Assembly (NCBI RefSeq): GCF_932526225.1
Contig: NC_064038.1
Span: forward strand, 4,402,001-4,466,000
Source of the DNA: Nematostella vectensis
Taxonomy: Eukaryota > Cnidaria > Anthozoa > Actiniaria > Edwardsiidae
Reading direction: 5' to 3'
Length of the DNA stretch: 64,000 nucleotides
In this document: positions 35,601 to 47,500 of the stretch, one piece after another
How the letters are laid out: each line of letters begins with the position of its first letter
How positions within the stretch are numbered: position 1 is the first letter of the stretch
Position numbers and translations under genes: made by a program
Notes under the pieces: generated by a model
Told to the model about the DNA's origin: nothing
Databases searched by the model: none
The model's input: only the letters and a program-made list of their open reading frames with translations

Positions 35601-35648
35601 GACCCTGGGACGAGTCAGATGAATGGAGGAATCACCGGGTTGCTATAA
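23666..35648 (+). CDS. GBA2: Non-lysosomal glucosylceramidase (GBA2-type, GH116)
   Basis: Twenty-one exons join in phase to 898 aa (human GBA2 ~927): 23666-23829, 23908-23996, 26194-26309, 26627-26668, 26833-27027, 27474-27675, 28050-28216, 28399-28510, 28682-28835, 29186-29311, 29384-29538, 29889-29993, 30195-30302, 32464-32549, 32824-32889, 33512-33618, 34086-34228, 34377-34495, 35049-35162, 35242-35319, 35400-35648. The enzyme hydrolyses glucosylceramide to glucose and ceramide at the cytosolic face of ER/Golgi and plasma membranes. Motifs match the family: [20 protein letters not shown] near the N-terminus; FNELYF with E469 as expected nucleophile; VYRDY with D611 in the expected acid/base position; [36 protein letters not shown] near the end. 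No signal peptide is seen, which fits the family. Exon 9 starts at the upstream of two candidate acceptors, chosen by frame. Several exon borders are flanked by partial duplicates. Confidence 0.93.
23830..23907 (+). other. 78-nt intron that keeps the GBA2 reading frame open
   Basis: GT at 23830 and TTTATAG ending at 23907 bracket 78 nt with no stop in frame. Splicing it gives GLGWRYMKYA, which matches the family far better than the read-through. Confidence 0.7.
27313..27378 (+). repeat. Decayed duplicate of exon 6 start and its splice acceptor
   Basis: GATGCCATTTCTTGCTAG then GACACGAGCCTT occurs 140 bp upstream of the real exon 6, with about 80% identity over ~60 bp. The frame does not hold after DTSL, so it is a pseudo-exon with an intact acceptor. 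Confidence 0.75.
28222..28262 (+). repeat. Duplicate of an exon 7 segment just after the exon
   Basis: TACGACCGGAAGTAAC.C..CGTGTGATGTCAC in intron 7 copies the exon 7 segment at 28109-28144, starting only 5 nt beyond the exon 7 donor. Confidence 0.75.
29733..29828 (+). repeat. Decayed duplicate of the exon 12 acceptor region
   Basis: CCTAGGCAGGCCACCTAGTT..CTAG..TACCGTAAC and a CCCTAG acceptor followed by GACACGAGTA.TTCTACGCGTCTTTCGCACTC repeat the region at 29829-29950, which holds real exon 12. The copy lacks about 30 bp of the exon. Confidence 0.75.
30340..32325. repeat. 111-bp satellite array (~18 copies) in GBA2 intron 13
   Basis: Successive ACGCGGACACCCTCTATATAA landmarks lie 110-111 bp apart (30501, 30612, 30722, 30833 and on to ~32275). 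Each unit has two related halves (CTCTATATAATGGACATTACCC and CTCTATATAACGGACATTTCGC), so the unit is itself an old dimer of ~55 bp. Variant types (AAGGGA, ACGGGG with TAACTG, TACAACGG, AAGGGGG) recur in the same order about 440 bp apart in the first half, suggesting a four-unit higher-order repeat. Confidence 0.93.
33067..33511. repeat. ~46-bp minisatellite ending at the exon 16 splice acceptor
   Basis: About nine units of the type GAGTCTTGTGCTTTGCTCTG and TTTCATCGCTTRTGAAGAGCT run directly into exon 16. The acceptor GTCTTGTGCTTCGCAG is itself a one-step variant of the repeat unit. Confidence 0.85.
33619..33642 (+). repeat. Duplicated exon 16 splice donor
   Basis: GTCACAGGCCCTAGGTAC occurs twice, 20 nt apart, so exon 16 has two near-identical donors (after 33618 and after 33638). 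Only the first keeps the reading frame into SAYCGGLW. Confidence 0.8.
33840..33930. repeat. GT/poly-G tract with G-rich repeat fragment
   Basis: TGTGTGTGTG leads into ~20 G, followed by CCCACTGCCCCACCCCTGCTACGGCCCTGATC. That end resembles the dispersed G-rich repeat at 11873. Confidence 0.5.
33959..34085. repeat. Tandem repeat carrying several acceptor-like sites before exon 17
   Basis: Units of GTGTTGTCTTGCAGTACAT.TTGTGTTGATCTGY repeat two to three times. They give CTTGCAG (about 33986) and CTTACAG (about 34051) ahead of the proposed acceptor TTTCAG at 34085. Confidence 0.75.
34795..34992. repeat. CAT/CAC-rich microsatellite in GBA2 intron 18
   Basis: An imperfect trinucleotide tract of ATC, ACC and CAT units runs for about 200 bp, ending some 55 bp before exon 19. 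Confidence 0.85.
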
Positions 35649-35799
35649 TTCTCTTATATAACTCTCAACTCTTTTATAACTCGAAATCCAATCTTTGGTT
35701 TTAAGTGTTTCAACTCGGGGCTGTGAACTGGAATGTATAATATTTTTTAGGGAATACGATTAGCTACTTGCTGTCGGCAGCATTCGGCTCTATCAGGCA

Positions 35800-36007
35800 G
35801 TGAATCGGCACTACGTGGTAGTGATAGACGGTGCTATTCTCGAGCGACTCGGCTCTATCCGGCAGTGACTCGACTGTTCGGTAGTTACTCGGTGCTATTC
35901 TTAAGCAGGCAGTGAATCGGCATTACTCGGTAGTGCAAGACGGTGCTATTCGTGAGCAACTCAACATTATCCGACAGTGACTTGACTGTTCGGTAGATAC
36001 TTGGCAA
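35800..36007. repeat. ~110-bp tandem duplication downstream of GBA2
   Basis: CAGTGAATCGGCAYTAC..GGTAGTG..AGACGGTGCTATTC and GACTGTTCGGTAG recur about 110 bp apart, in the likely 3' UTR or just beyond. Confidence 0.75.
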
Positions 36008-36918
36008 TACACGATATGGGCTGAGTGGTTTCATGAAATGTGTAAGTCTTATGAAAGTCAGTTTGAGGTTATTCATTTGATATATATTGTTTATATTCTA
36101 ATTAAGGTGGAGTACAAAGGTTTTATGAATATTTATCTTTTAATCTTCAATGTTCAGAGAATGATCTTTTTTATTCAAGTAAAAAGCAGAAAATATATTC
36201 CATTTTTCTGTTTTTATAACTTATTTACCTATATTAAAAAAGTTGTCAGTGCAAATGGCGTAAGGAAAATGGTAATTCTATGACCGAATGCTGATTATAG
36301 GCGTAATTATTTTTGAGAATAAAGACAAGAAGTTGAAACTTATCCTATTAACTATGACTTATCGCACGTTTTTCTTTTTTTAACATTTTTTTCTGTATTC
36401 AGTAGAACTATGAGTGGTTCCGTGGTATTTTTCCAAAGAATATCTCGCTAACATTTGGTAATTGCCATCTGCGCGCGGGGACAACGATTTTCTAAATAGG
36501 TGTGTGACGCAGATGTATTTATTATTGAAATAGCAGGAATATCTTTATTGGAAATTGTAATTTATAATATAAAACAATATGCACAGTACTGAATTGAAGA
36601 ATGTAATATAAGTTATTTATGCAATGTAATAGGAATTATATTAAGGAATATTCTGTACAGTCAAGCCGGCGATATGGCCAGGTGCCGGTCGCTAGGCTGG
36701 ACACCAAAAAGAGTGAATAAAGATATTCATTCCATAACTTTACATGAATTAAATAGGCAAGGGTTGATGGTTGATATTCAATGATAAATGATTTCATATA
36801 TATATGGGAGAAAATAATTCTTCCTCGATCCAGAAATTGGTACTTTCCACCGCCAACACCCGAAAATTAAATGAACGCCCCGGGCACTTATTCGAATACG
36901 GTACTTACAACAAAAAGA
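36008..36918. other. Intergenic stretch after GBA2
   Basis: AT-rich with AATAAAG sites near 36319 and 36715 that could serve polyadenylation of GBA2. No gene seen. Confidence 0.4.
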
Positions 36919-37034
36919 GTACCCTGGGTACCAAAGCCTCCAGACTTCTCTCGTCCAGAGACGCTCAGCCAAAATGCCGTTTTGGCTGAGCGTCACTGGG
37001 CGAGAGAAGTTGGAGGCTCTGGTACCCAGGGTAC
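36919..37034. mobile_element. Long near-perfect hairpin (foldback element)
   Basis: An arm of ~56 nt starting GTACCCTGGGTACC and ending GCTCAGCCAAAA is followed, after a 5-nt loop, by its reverse complement, with only a handful of mismatches. The sequence has no coding role; short ORFs across it are by-products of the symmetry. Confidence 0.85.
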
Positions 37035-37392
37035 AAATAGAGCTATTCGAGGGTACAAAGTTACCAGAAAACAGAGAGGCGAATTCAGGGATATACATTC
37101 TGTATTCGCTCTTGGAAAAGTATCGGGTGGGAGGAGTACATCCGAGACAAAGTGGATAAAGTATAACTGGCATCTTAACCATATTGAAAAAGCTTCCCTT
37201 CCCGACGCTCGTGACTAAACACTAATTCGTTTTAAATAAATGACTTTTTTGTGTAAATTAAAACAAATACAGGATCTGTCAATATGATACGTGTTTGAAC
37301 GTGTTAGCTGTAATCGGGGGAAAAAAGCCGGGTCATTGAATTGTTTATTTGCAAACACCCCTCATTTTTGGGCTAGATTCGAGCATTTCAGC

Positions 37393-37815
37393 TATCTTAT
37401 TTCACTTAATTTTCGCGATTTTAAAAGATTCGCGAAAATAAGATTCGCCAATAATTAAGTGTCGCGAAAATTAGGATGCGTGAAAATTGAGTACACAAGA
37501 AGCCTTTAGGGAATATTTGCTGTTTAATAAGCTTTATGGAATCTAATGAATACATATAGTACGGTAAGGGGTTGAGTCGGACATGTATTTATAGATTTTT
37601 ATGAATCTAAATTTAGCTCAAGCATCATTTTGTTGCAAATTGTTTCAGTTTTGATGATTACAGCACATTTTAATTTCACTTCTTTTGCTTGATTTTATTA
37701 TCCCAAAAATAAAGTGATCTGATTAATACGAAAACCCCGAAAATGAAGTGTCGCAAACATAGCCATATCAAAATCGCGAAATTTTTTCGTCGCGAAAATT
37801 AAGTGTAATAAGGTA
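37393..37815. mobile_element. MITE with 23-26-bp TIRs and CGCGAAAATTA subterminal repeats
   Basis: The left end TATCTTATTTCACTTAATTT.. pairs with the right end ..AAATTAAGTGTAATAAGGTA with about two to three mismatches. Internally, TTCGCGAAAATAAG, TCGCGAAAATTAGG and similar blocks recur on both sides. Length is 423 bp with no coding capacity. Confidence 0.85.
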
Positions 37816-38905
37816 TCTAGAGAGATCGCAGTGTATGCTGGGCATTCTTTCTGGACGTGAAAGAATGGGCCGAGTAGTGCCTTAGTGATGTCACGATCAC
37901 AGGAAGTATGGAGATGACGTATAAGCCTATTAATCCCTGTATAGTGCATTTTTGTGATGACAGGTAAATAGGGGCAGAGCGGCGGAACACAAAGAGCTGG
38001 TAATATGCAAGATATTTACGGTTATTCAGTCTTTGCGTGCACTAGCCACGATTAGGGGGAAATAGCCGACAAGCCCAAAGAGACTGAGTGTTCTGTCAAG
38101 GAACAGAAACAGAAAGGGTTTTGCATGCGAATAAGTCTCTCTCGGTTGTTGCCTAATCGTCATATACACTTTTAGCATTTTCCCGTCTAAGAAATAGATG
38201 AAATAAAACACACACAACGTATAGCGTTAAAACTGGGTTTTATTTTTCCCAATTTAGTCTCATAAAAAACGTTTGCGTATACATGTGGATATTTATGATA
38301 CACTATTATCTGTTTAAGGCCTACGTCCGGACTGAAAGAACTGTACATAAATTAGATATAACGATATTCTAAGGGAATTATTCTTCGTCGTCGATATTTA
38401 ACCGAAGCTAGCTTACTATTTTGATAGGTAAAACATTAAATGTATGGGCTATGATGAACAAAACAAAAAAGGTGGAAGAGTTATCTTGGTTCATAAATTA
38501 CAAATTCAGCTTTTAGAGAATCTTTTATAATCTATGGCAAACAACGCAGCTGCCACGAAGACGCCATCTTAGAAAAATCGCGTAGTAACTTTAGCGAGTT
38601 TCGTCGCCAAAAATCACTACGAAAACCTGATTTTTTACGAAATAATACTCTAGAGTAGTTTAGTTTATACATATTGGCAGTAAAAAAGTGTTCAGACAGC
38701 CATGAGTTCGGGTTTCACCGACATCAGTCGCACAGAAGAAAGCATAGTTTCTGAAAAGAGCGCCAAAAAACGATAACAATATAACTATCGTTTACGTTCC
38801 ATTGACTGATGCCAAGCCTCCACTTGCAATTTCAAGCTTTTTGAAGTCATAATTCACACACTAAGTCTGGCAGATTAAAAAGTCCAAGTTCAGAAAGACG
38901 TGTTT
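37816..38905. other. Stretch between MITE and histone gene
   Basis: No gene seen. A histone stem-loop-like remnant for the H3 gene lies near 38747-38764, and a possible polyadenylation signal (minus-strand AATAAA) near 38238. Confidence 0.4.
38747..38764 (-). terminator. Histone 3' stem-loop-like remnant
   Basis: The minus strand reads GGCGCTCTTTTCAGAAAC. The TCTTTTCAGA core is identical to the canonical histone mRNA stem-loop, but the 3' arm no longer pairs. It lies ~145 nt after the stop, further than usual. Confidence 0.35.
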
Positions 38906-39325
<420 letters not shown>

Positions 39326-39403
39326 TCAATTTCGGTGGTCACACAAGCAAGTTCGAGGTAAAACGCGGTAACTCAACTGAATCGATAACGCTCATGGCGA
39401 CTA

Positions 39404-39488
39404 CTTTATATTCAGAAAGCTCATCACTGATTGGTGCGTTTTCCAAAAAGCCGATTGGCTAATGTAAAAATCCCTGTCCTGTGATTGG
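39404..39488 (-). promoter_or_regulatory. H3 promoter: TATA box and three CCAAT boxes
   Basis: On the minus strand, a TATAAAG box lies at 39405-39411 (~90 nt upstream of the ATG). CCAAT boxes lie at 39430-39434, 39454-39458 (AGCCAAT) and 39484-39488. This spacing is typical of histone promoters. Confidence 0.75.
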
Positions 39489-39489
39489 A

Positions 39490-41265
39490 GCATTTCGATC
39501 CGATCTCACTCCAAGCTCGCAGTTTTGCTTCTAGATGAAAGAGAGAGAATTTTGTGCAACAAGTGCAACAAGAAAAAAAGCTGCAGGTTATCCCCCCTGG
39601 AAACAAAATGAAATTAGTTATTTGGTGTTGTTTACAAAGGCGTATCATACTCTGGCAAACAGCACGTGTAAGAGTCACAAGCCATCCATATAGGTTACTA
39701 TTGACAAGTTTTAAGTAAGTAAGTATAAGAAAGTGATGATTAACTTCTACTTGGCAAATACATTTCTGCACTCCCTATGTTCTTTATCACTTCTGATGTT
39801 ACTAATTATACTACATTGGGAGCTGCTTCCTGGTGTTTGTTTAAGCTCTTGTAGACATATAGAAAACAACTTTGTAACCATTTCAGATTTTGGGGCATGC
39901 AAAATATCCACATGTAGCTTTTGTCACATTTGCGGATAAGTACCTAATAAATTTTGTAGAATATGATATTGATTGCCTTCGGATAAAACTGATCACTATT
40001 TATAGTAGTGGGTCAAGGTTGGAGGGCTTTTTCCACAGCCCTTTGACACTGTTGCTGGTCACATCCTCTATTAATTAGTCAGGGAGGGGGGTGATAAGGG
40101 ATGGGAAAAACAATGATATGTCAACTCCTGAAAAATTACTCCATCTAAAAAAATCTTGATGACCTTTTGGAGGGCAAGTGTTAACATTAGTACCCTTTTT
40201 TGTAAATTCTTAATACAACACCCCCTTAATTTAATACATTCTAAAGCCCCTACCAAAATACACTGAACATGCCAGTTTCCTGTTGACTTCACAAGAAGGG
40301 GAAATAGATAGCAGACAGCCTTGTCTTTTGCTAGGAAGCAGTTTCATTCTTGTTTACAAGTATGTTCAATCAACAACTGCTAGCTAGTGTATTTATAGGC
40401 TAGTCACAAAATTAAAAAAAAAAGCTTTAAGAAAACCAAAATCTTTAGAAAAAGATATTATTATGTATTACCCACAATTGTAATAAGAAGTTGCCCACAA
40501 TTGTAAAAACGAGCAGCCTGTGCAGTACAAACAAAGAAAGAAGATTGGGCAGTTTGCCAAGAAGAAAAATATATGCTTTATAATTTGTTAAGCGGAATGG
40601 CCTGAATGTCGCTCAAATTTAAATTGCGTAGAGACTGATACCGCACCCCCCTCCCCCCGTGCCATATTGTTGTGTGAGGGAGGGCACTGACTTAGGCATG
40701 CCCATGAAGGGGCGGCAGAGCTGACCTAAATCAACACCATACCTGGAGGTGTTGTTTCGAGTGCGTTTTTCACGGGTGTAAATACTATTGTATAGGGGGT
40801 CTGGGGGCATGCTCCCCCGTAAAACTGTTGCCATTTCCAAATATATAAAATGCCCAAAACCTAAATGGAAAATATCATCTTTAGCTCCTTCCCAACTGAA
40901 ATCTTATTAACATATCTTTTCATACCACCAATCTGAAAAGTGAGAAGGGGGAAGGGGACTTTGACATGAATTTGAAATTTGCAAATTCAGAGATTACACA
41001 AGTTAACACACTTTAGGGGATAATGGTTTTCAATGCCAGCAAAACGCAAGTCATGAACGTTTAAGCAGGCGCATCACATTCGTTTATTTATTTTGTAGGG
41101 GGTCTGGGTGTCCCCCCAAGAAAAACATTGAAATCCCAAACTTTTACGAAGCTCGGAAATTGATCAGAATACCTGTTCAAAAAACAAGGCCCCCTTGTAT
41201 CAAAATTTGGGGCCCGGCCCCCAAATCGAAGCTAAAAAAAAACCAACCTTCCCCCCAAACATAGG

Positions 41266-41313
<48 letters not shown>

Positions 41314-41558
41314 TTATATAATGACCCTTCCATTAGCCCTTCTCTATTCACTGAGCCTAAGATGCCTAACGGTCAGCGCCTTCCCACCAGAACGCTTGGG
41401 CCAAGATGGCGGCCGCTTGTTGGTGTGAAGTCTACATCAACCACCCGGAATTATGGCTTACACAACACATTCGCCGTTATGCTGCAACGATATGGATTCT
41501 TTATTGATGGAGGATCGAGGATGTTGTAGAATTATTCATTTTCCAATGCGTGCAAACA
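39490..41558. other. Stretch between histone H3 and RGP1
   Basis: No supported gene. A run of about 53 C lies at 41269-41312, inside a G/C-rich dispersed repeat that starts near 41090. AAGATGGCGGCCGC at about 41403 is a YY1-type promoter element, plausible for RGP1 transcription just downstream. Confidence 0.5.
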
Positions 41559-44500
41559 ATGATTGAAGTAAAGGCCTCGACGACAAGAGGCGCTGTGTAT
41601 TTTGCAGGGGAAAGCGTTCGATGTGAAATTGTATTCACTAACGTTGGAGACCAGGATACTGATGAATCCATGGAATTGAACTCCTTAGATCATGCCAAAG
41701 ATATCAATAAGGGCAGGACTTCGCATATCGAGCGATTAGCATGGGCTAGCGCTCAAATTCACTGTCAATGTACCTTGAACAGTTTGAGGGTCGTTCGGCC
41801 GGTAAAGTCGATGGATCGAATAACAGAAAACTCAAACCATGAGCTAGTTTCCGATTCCAGTACAAGTTTTACTGTTTCTAAAGGTTAGACACCGTGAAGT
41901 TTCCCCGTGTTATCATTGAATTTGCTTTGATTCGTCTATTCCCCCATTTAGTCGGCCTTACTGGATTTCATTTTTATTTCTTTCTCGTAGGGGAACACGG
42001 ACATTGTATACTATCAACTCAACCGAAGATTTTATTTTGTGATTTAGAACTTGCTCCAGGAGAGTCGAAAACATGTAAGTATTGCGTCGAGAACGGTGCT
42101 CTAAACTGATCGCATTTACTACTATAGAGTTATAGTCCTTGATACTACTTGTATTTCTTAGAACATTAATTCTGTATGATGCGTATTTTTGAATGCCATT
42201 CATTTCAATTGATTTTTATCAAATTCTCTTGATAATTTAGTTTCCTGAAATAGATCTGTTGATGTTTAATCTCCTATATGCCAGGTGGTTTTGTGTTCCT
42301 GTTTTGTTTATAATTACAATACCTATGTTTTGTGTGTTTATTCAGTGTTTTCAACCGTAGCACCTTATAAGCAGCATGACCGGAAATCTGCTTTACTACA
42401 TTACATGAAATTATCTCTTTTTTATAATTTCAAAAAAGCAACATATTTTTTAACTTGAAAATCTATATTAATTACTTTTATCTTGTGTTAACATTTGTTC
42501 AAATTGAATCATTTCTCTGCTAAACTTATAACCAGAGAAATAGATGAATCTAGTGTGAAGAAAATTTTTCCTGGGTTTAAAAATGCACAGATCTATTGTT
42601 AATTTATTTAACTCTTATTATCTATATATTTTAGTTTTATATACTGAGACCATCCCATCAGAAGGGCCACCGTCATATAGGGGACAAGCAGTGAAATATT
42701 CCTACAAACTTACCCTCGGCACAAGTAGAGTACAGTCTCAGATAAGACTGATCAGACTTCCTCTCAGAATCCTTGTAGTGCAAGGTAAGAGTTAAGGTAT
42801 AGGGCAAGGGTAGGAGGGAAGAGGGGCTACTAATAAACTTGAATAGGAATGCTCAAACTTGTTAGTATTCTTGTAATGCAAGGTAGAGATGAAGGTACTG
42901 GGGGTGGGGGCGATGAGCTTCGTATTAAGGCAGACCTCCCCTCAAAATTCTTGTTGTGCTAAGGTGGAGAGGAGGGGGACTATGGATGCCAACCAAATAG
43001 GGATGGTGAAATGCTCAGACTTCCTGTAAAAGAGTTTTTGTTGTACAAAGTAAAAATAAGGGACTAAGGTGGTGGGGCCGCGAGCTTTACTCTAGAGTGT
43101 GTTAGAATACTCAGTATCCATCTTAGGTTACTATATATATCTATAAGTAATATAAATTTGCATATTGATAAACAAAAAACTGGTTAAAAAACAGGAAATA
43201 CTGGGGTATTTTGCATGACTTTTACAAATTGAATATATGTGTGTGTCTGTGCATTTTCAGGTCTTAGTGAGATTCAGCACTTGGTGGAGTATAAGGAGCA
43301 ACCGTCAAATCCCTTCTTAGAGAAGCAAACACTAGAGACCTCACTGCTTGATATTGGTGTTGACTTTTTAAATGCAGTCACATCCAGACGTAATTCATGT
43401 AAGTAAATAAAACAGTGAGAAGATAAACCTGGAAAGTAGAACAATGTTGGAAATAATTATCACAAAGCTTTGGTTGTCAATGTTGTGAAAACATATGCAT
43501 GCAGACATTTTGTTCTTTAAGAGATTAACTGCACTTTGTCTCTGACTTTGTGGCTGTTGTTCTCTTGAAGATATTTACAGCATTGTGAGCGAAAGGGGAA
43601 CAGTGGGTAAATTCTGCTTGTTCAAGTCAGCGTACAGGATAGGAGAAGAAATTGTTGGATCATTTGACTTTGATGACTCCCTTATCTCCTGCCTTAAGGT
43701 ACACACCAATTTCAAATAAAGTCACACTTAAAAAATCCTTGAGTTTAATTTGTGGTTTATAAAATGGGACAAATATGTGTGAAGAAAAGCAAACCTTAGA
43801 ATCTGGATTTTTCTAAGATCCTAGCTAGCTTTCAGAGACCATGATTTAGCTAGTTGCAAGTTGTGTCTCATGGATCTTAGATCTTTTTCAGGTTACTCTT
43901 TTGTGTATCATTTATTTGATGTAACCAAAGCAATGTACATAACTGGGATTGTGAAGAGTGTGTAAAGTATATAAAAAAAAAACAATTAGAGTGTTTTTTG
44001 CAAAGAATGTATGATTTACATTGCTTGTTGCTGTTTTGAAAAACAAAATGAGGCATAATTCTTGAACTAGATCCTTTTTTTGCAACTAAAATTCAAGGGG
44101 TATGTTCCCCAGGGAAAATTTGAGATTTTTGAAGTTCTGGAATGCCAAAATTAGCCTGATAGCGGCTCTCAAGTAGGTTTATTCAGAAATTACTGGTTTC
44201 GGAGTTTCAGAATTCCTGAGGTAAGGGGAAAGGAGAGCCGGCCAAAAAGGCCTACTTTTTTTTGCATTCCACCCCCTTTACGCACGTGCAACAAAAGCAG
44301 ATCAAAACAACATTGTATCCCCATGGGTTTCCAAGTGAAATATGAGTTTTATGGTCTGTTCAACGACAATCACACTTTGGAACGGGGAGATGTTCCACTT
44401 CAGTGCTGATCTAAACTCACAGGCTTTGACTTCTTCGGACGAAAGAAATATTATTTGCTCCTTGAGAGTCATTCACTCACTATCCATTTACGTCAGTGTC

Positions 44501-47500
44501 CACCTATTGGCAGGTGTGACGCCGCATGGAGGTTCACATCGGGGTCGCTCAGGTTCTTTACAGCATCTCTCCATGCTTTACGGTTGGATGCCACGCTTGC
44601 CTTCAGGCCAGCCGTTTTTAGATCGCTAAGCGTGGCATCTGCCCAAGTCTTTCTGGGTCTGCCCCTCATCCTTGGCCCCCCCAGCTCGAAGTCTCTGATG
44701 GAGGACACAGGATTTGGTGCCTGTGCCCTCTCCACATGCCCGAACCACCGGAGGCGAGCTTTCCGGAGAGCCAGTTCCAAGCTTTCGATCCCGAGTCCCG
44801 AATGGTGCTCAAACTTGTGTCATCTTTCGGGTTTCAGTGCGCACATCCATCTAAGCATTGCACATTCGCTTCTCTGCAGCCTTGCTAGGTCACTGCTCTT
44901 AGGAGCCCAACATTCCCCAGCATAGAGCGTGGCACTCCTGACGCAGCTGCTGTAAACCTTCCCTCTTGTGCGGAGTGATAGGCTTTTGCTTGATAGAACT
45001 GGAAGGAGCTCTTTGAATTTTCCCCAGGCAGATCTTGTTCTCGTAATTATGGCCACCTCGCAGCCACCTCCAGCACAGATGGTGTCACCGAGGTAGCAGA
45101 AAGAGTCAACAACTTCCAGGCGCTGCTCGTCCACTATCACTTCAGCAAGAGGTCTGCTATCGATTAGGTGCGCAGTGCCCTGACATCTGCTACATCTGAA
45201 TAATGGGTTGGGGGTTAACCTACCAGGGATGTTGCTGCACTTCTTGTGCACCCAAAGAGAACATCCACTGCAGAAGATGGAGTTACTCCCCACACCCTTC
45301 CTGCATACAGCACAAGGGAACTTTCCAGAGTCTCTCAAGGAATTCAAGTCAGGGCCAGACATCAGGATCTTAGTCTTGCTCATGTTAACACGGAGCCCTT
45401 TTGACTCTAACCCCTGTTTCCACATGTACAGCTTCGCCAGGAGTGTGTCTAGAGAATCTGAGGAGATTACTAGGTCGTCTGCATAGAGTAACTCCCAAGG
45501 ACAACCACTACGGAAGTCTGCAGAAAGGGCTTCAAGTACTACAATGAAAAGGAACAAACTCAGCACAGAGCCTTGGTGGGCACCAACTTGTACCTTGAAG
45601 CTGTCACTAAGGGAATTGCTGACGCACACTCTACTTGAGGCATGAGAGTACATTGCTTGTATTGTACTGACGAACCACTCCGGAAGGCCCAGGCGACACA
45701 TTGCCCACCATAAGATAACGCGAGGGACGCGATCAAATGCCTTTTCTAGGTCTACAAAGGCAAAGAACAAACTCTTTCCTTTAGCCAGATGTTTTTCTTG
45801 GAGCTGTCGTACAACAAAAATAGCGTCTGTCGTTCCCTTGCCAGGCACGAATGTAAACTGCATCTCATCAATGGACACCAAACCTCGGCCCACCTTCTCC
45901 AGCACTCTCTCAACTATTTTCAAGCAGTGCTGCGTTAGTTTGAGGCCTCTGTAATTTCCCCTTTCCAGCGCATCGCCTTTCCCTTTGTAGAGGTTGATGA
46001 TGTGGCTCAAGTCCCAGTCTACAGGAATCCTCTTCTCGGCAATGATAGCATTTGAGAGGCTGGCCAGGATGGGGATGCTGACTTCATCAGAGGCACTAAC
46101 CATCTCAGCCACAACACCACAAGGACCGGCCGCTTTGCCCTGCTTCATTTTGCACACTGCCCTTGCCACCATTTCAGATGTTACCAGGATTGGAGGTCCC
46201 TCAACTGGGTAAGCAGGAGGTAGGTCTTCATGGGACCATGAAAACTCAACATTCAGCAGATGGTTGTAGTGTTCTCTCCACGCATTCTCCTTAGCATCAT
46301 CAGTGAGTGAGATGTGCCCCTGATCGTCTTTAACGCAACACTCACCCACAACGTCCTTGCACTCCTTCTTTATTTGCTTGGCAATGCGGAAAACGTCCTT
46401 GTCATCTTTCTCGACGCTTGCAAATTTACTGGCCTCTGCTTTCCGCTTGGCGGCACGAACTATGCTCTTCGCAGTGCGTTTAGAAGTCAGATATTCTTGC
46501 TTGCTGCCACCCTTCTTCCAAACTTTGCACAGACGTCTTTTCTCATCAATGGCCGAGCTAACAGAGTCATCCCACCACCAAGTCTGGTTTCTCCAGTTAC
46601 CTTTCTTAGTGTATCCACAGATCTTTTCACTTGCACCCATTAGGGACTCTTTTAGGGACTGCCAGGTGTCTTCAATTGGATCTGTACGTACATCTGCTGA
46701 ATCTAACCCAGCTTTTACTTCATTTAGGAACTTGACCTTTATCCCGGGATCTCTCAGTTTCCAGATACGAAGCCTAGGGGTAAAGACTTGTTTACGTTTC
46801 TTACTGAATTTTAGGACATATCACATATCACCAGTTTGTGTTGCAGGGCACATTCTTCATTAGGGACAACTTTAGTATTGCTGACATGTCGAAAGTTGTT
46901 TTTTCTGGTCAGAATGTAATCAACCTGTGTAGATGCACCTCCCGACTGATATGTAACAAGATGGCTTGTCCTTTTCTGAAACATGGAATTGGTGATAAGT
47001 TCATTTGCCACAGCAAAGTCGAGCAGTCTCTCTCCCTCTGGATTGCGCTCACCATAACCGTATCCACCGTGAACTCCTTCATACCCGCCAGACATGCTCC
47101 CAACATGACCGTTGAAATCCCCACATAGAAACAAGGACTCAGTTTCAGCGGTCTTTGAGACCGCACAAAACAGTTCGTCATAAAAGGAGTCCTTAGCTCC
47201 GTCATCCAAACCTACTTGAGGGGCATAAATAGAGAAAATGGTCAGGATGGTGAAACCAACATTGATCTTAATGGCACAGATTCGGTCTGAGATGCGTTTG
47301 ACTTCCAAAACATGTTCCACCCACTTCTCAGCAAGCAAGATACCAACACCGCCAGTGCCTTTGTCGTTACTAGACCAGAAGAACTTGTATCTGGTGTCTT
47401 TACCCATAATCATCCGAGCAGAACTACCCCTCCACCTTGTCTCTTGTAAACAACAGATATCAATCATTCTCCTTGAGATGGTCTCTACTACTTCACCACT

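Noticed and set aside
36778..37218. Four overlapping ORFs on both strands
   Set aside because: They arise from the inverted-repeat symmetry at 36919-37034 and show no family resemblance.
44341..44925. Plus-strand ORFs of 95 and 156 codons
   Set aside because: They are antisense to the LINE 3' part and have no independent support.
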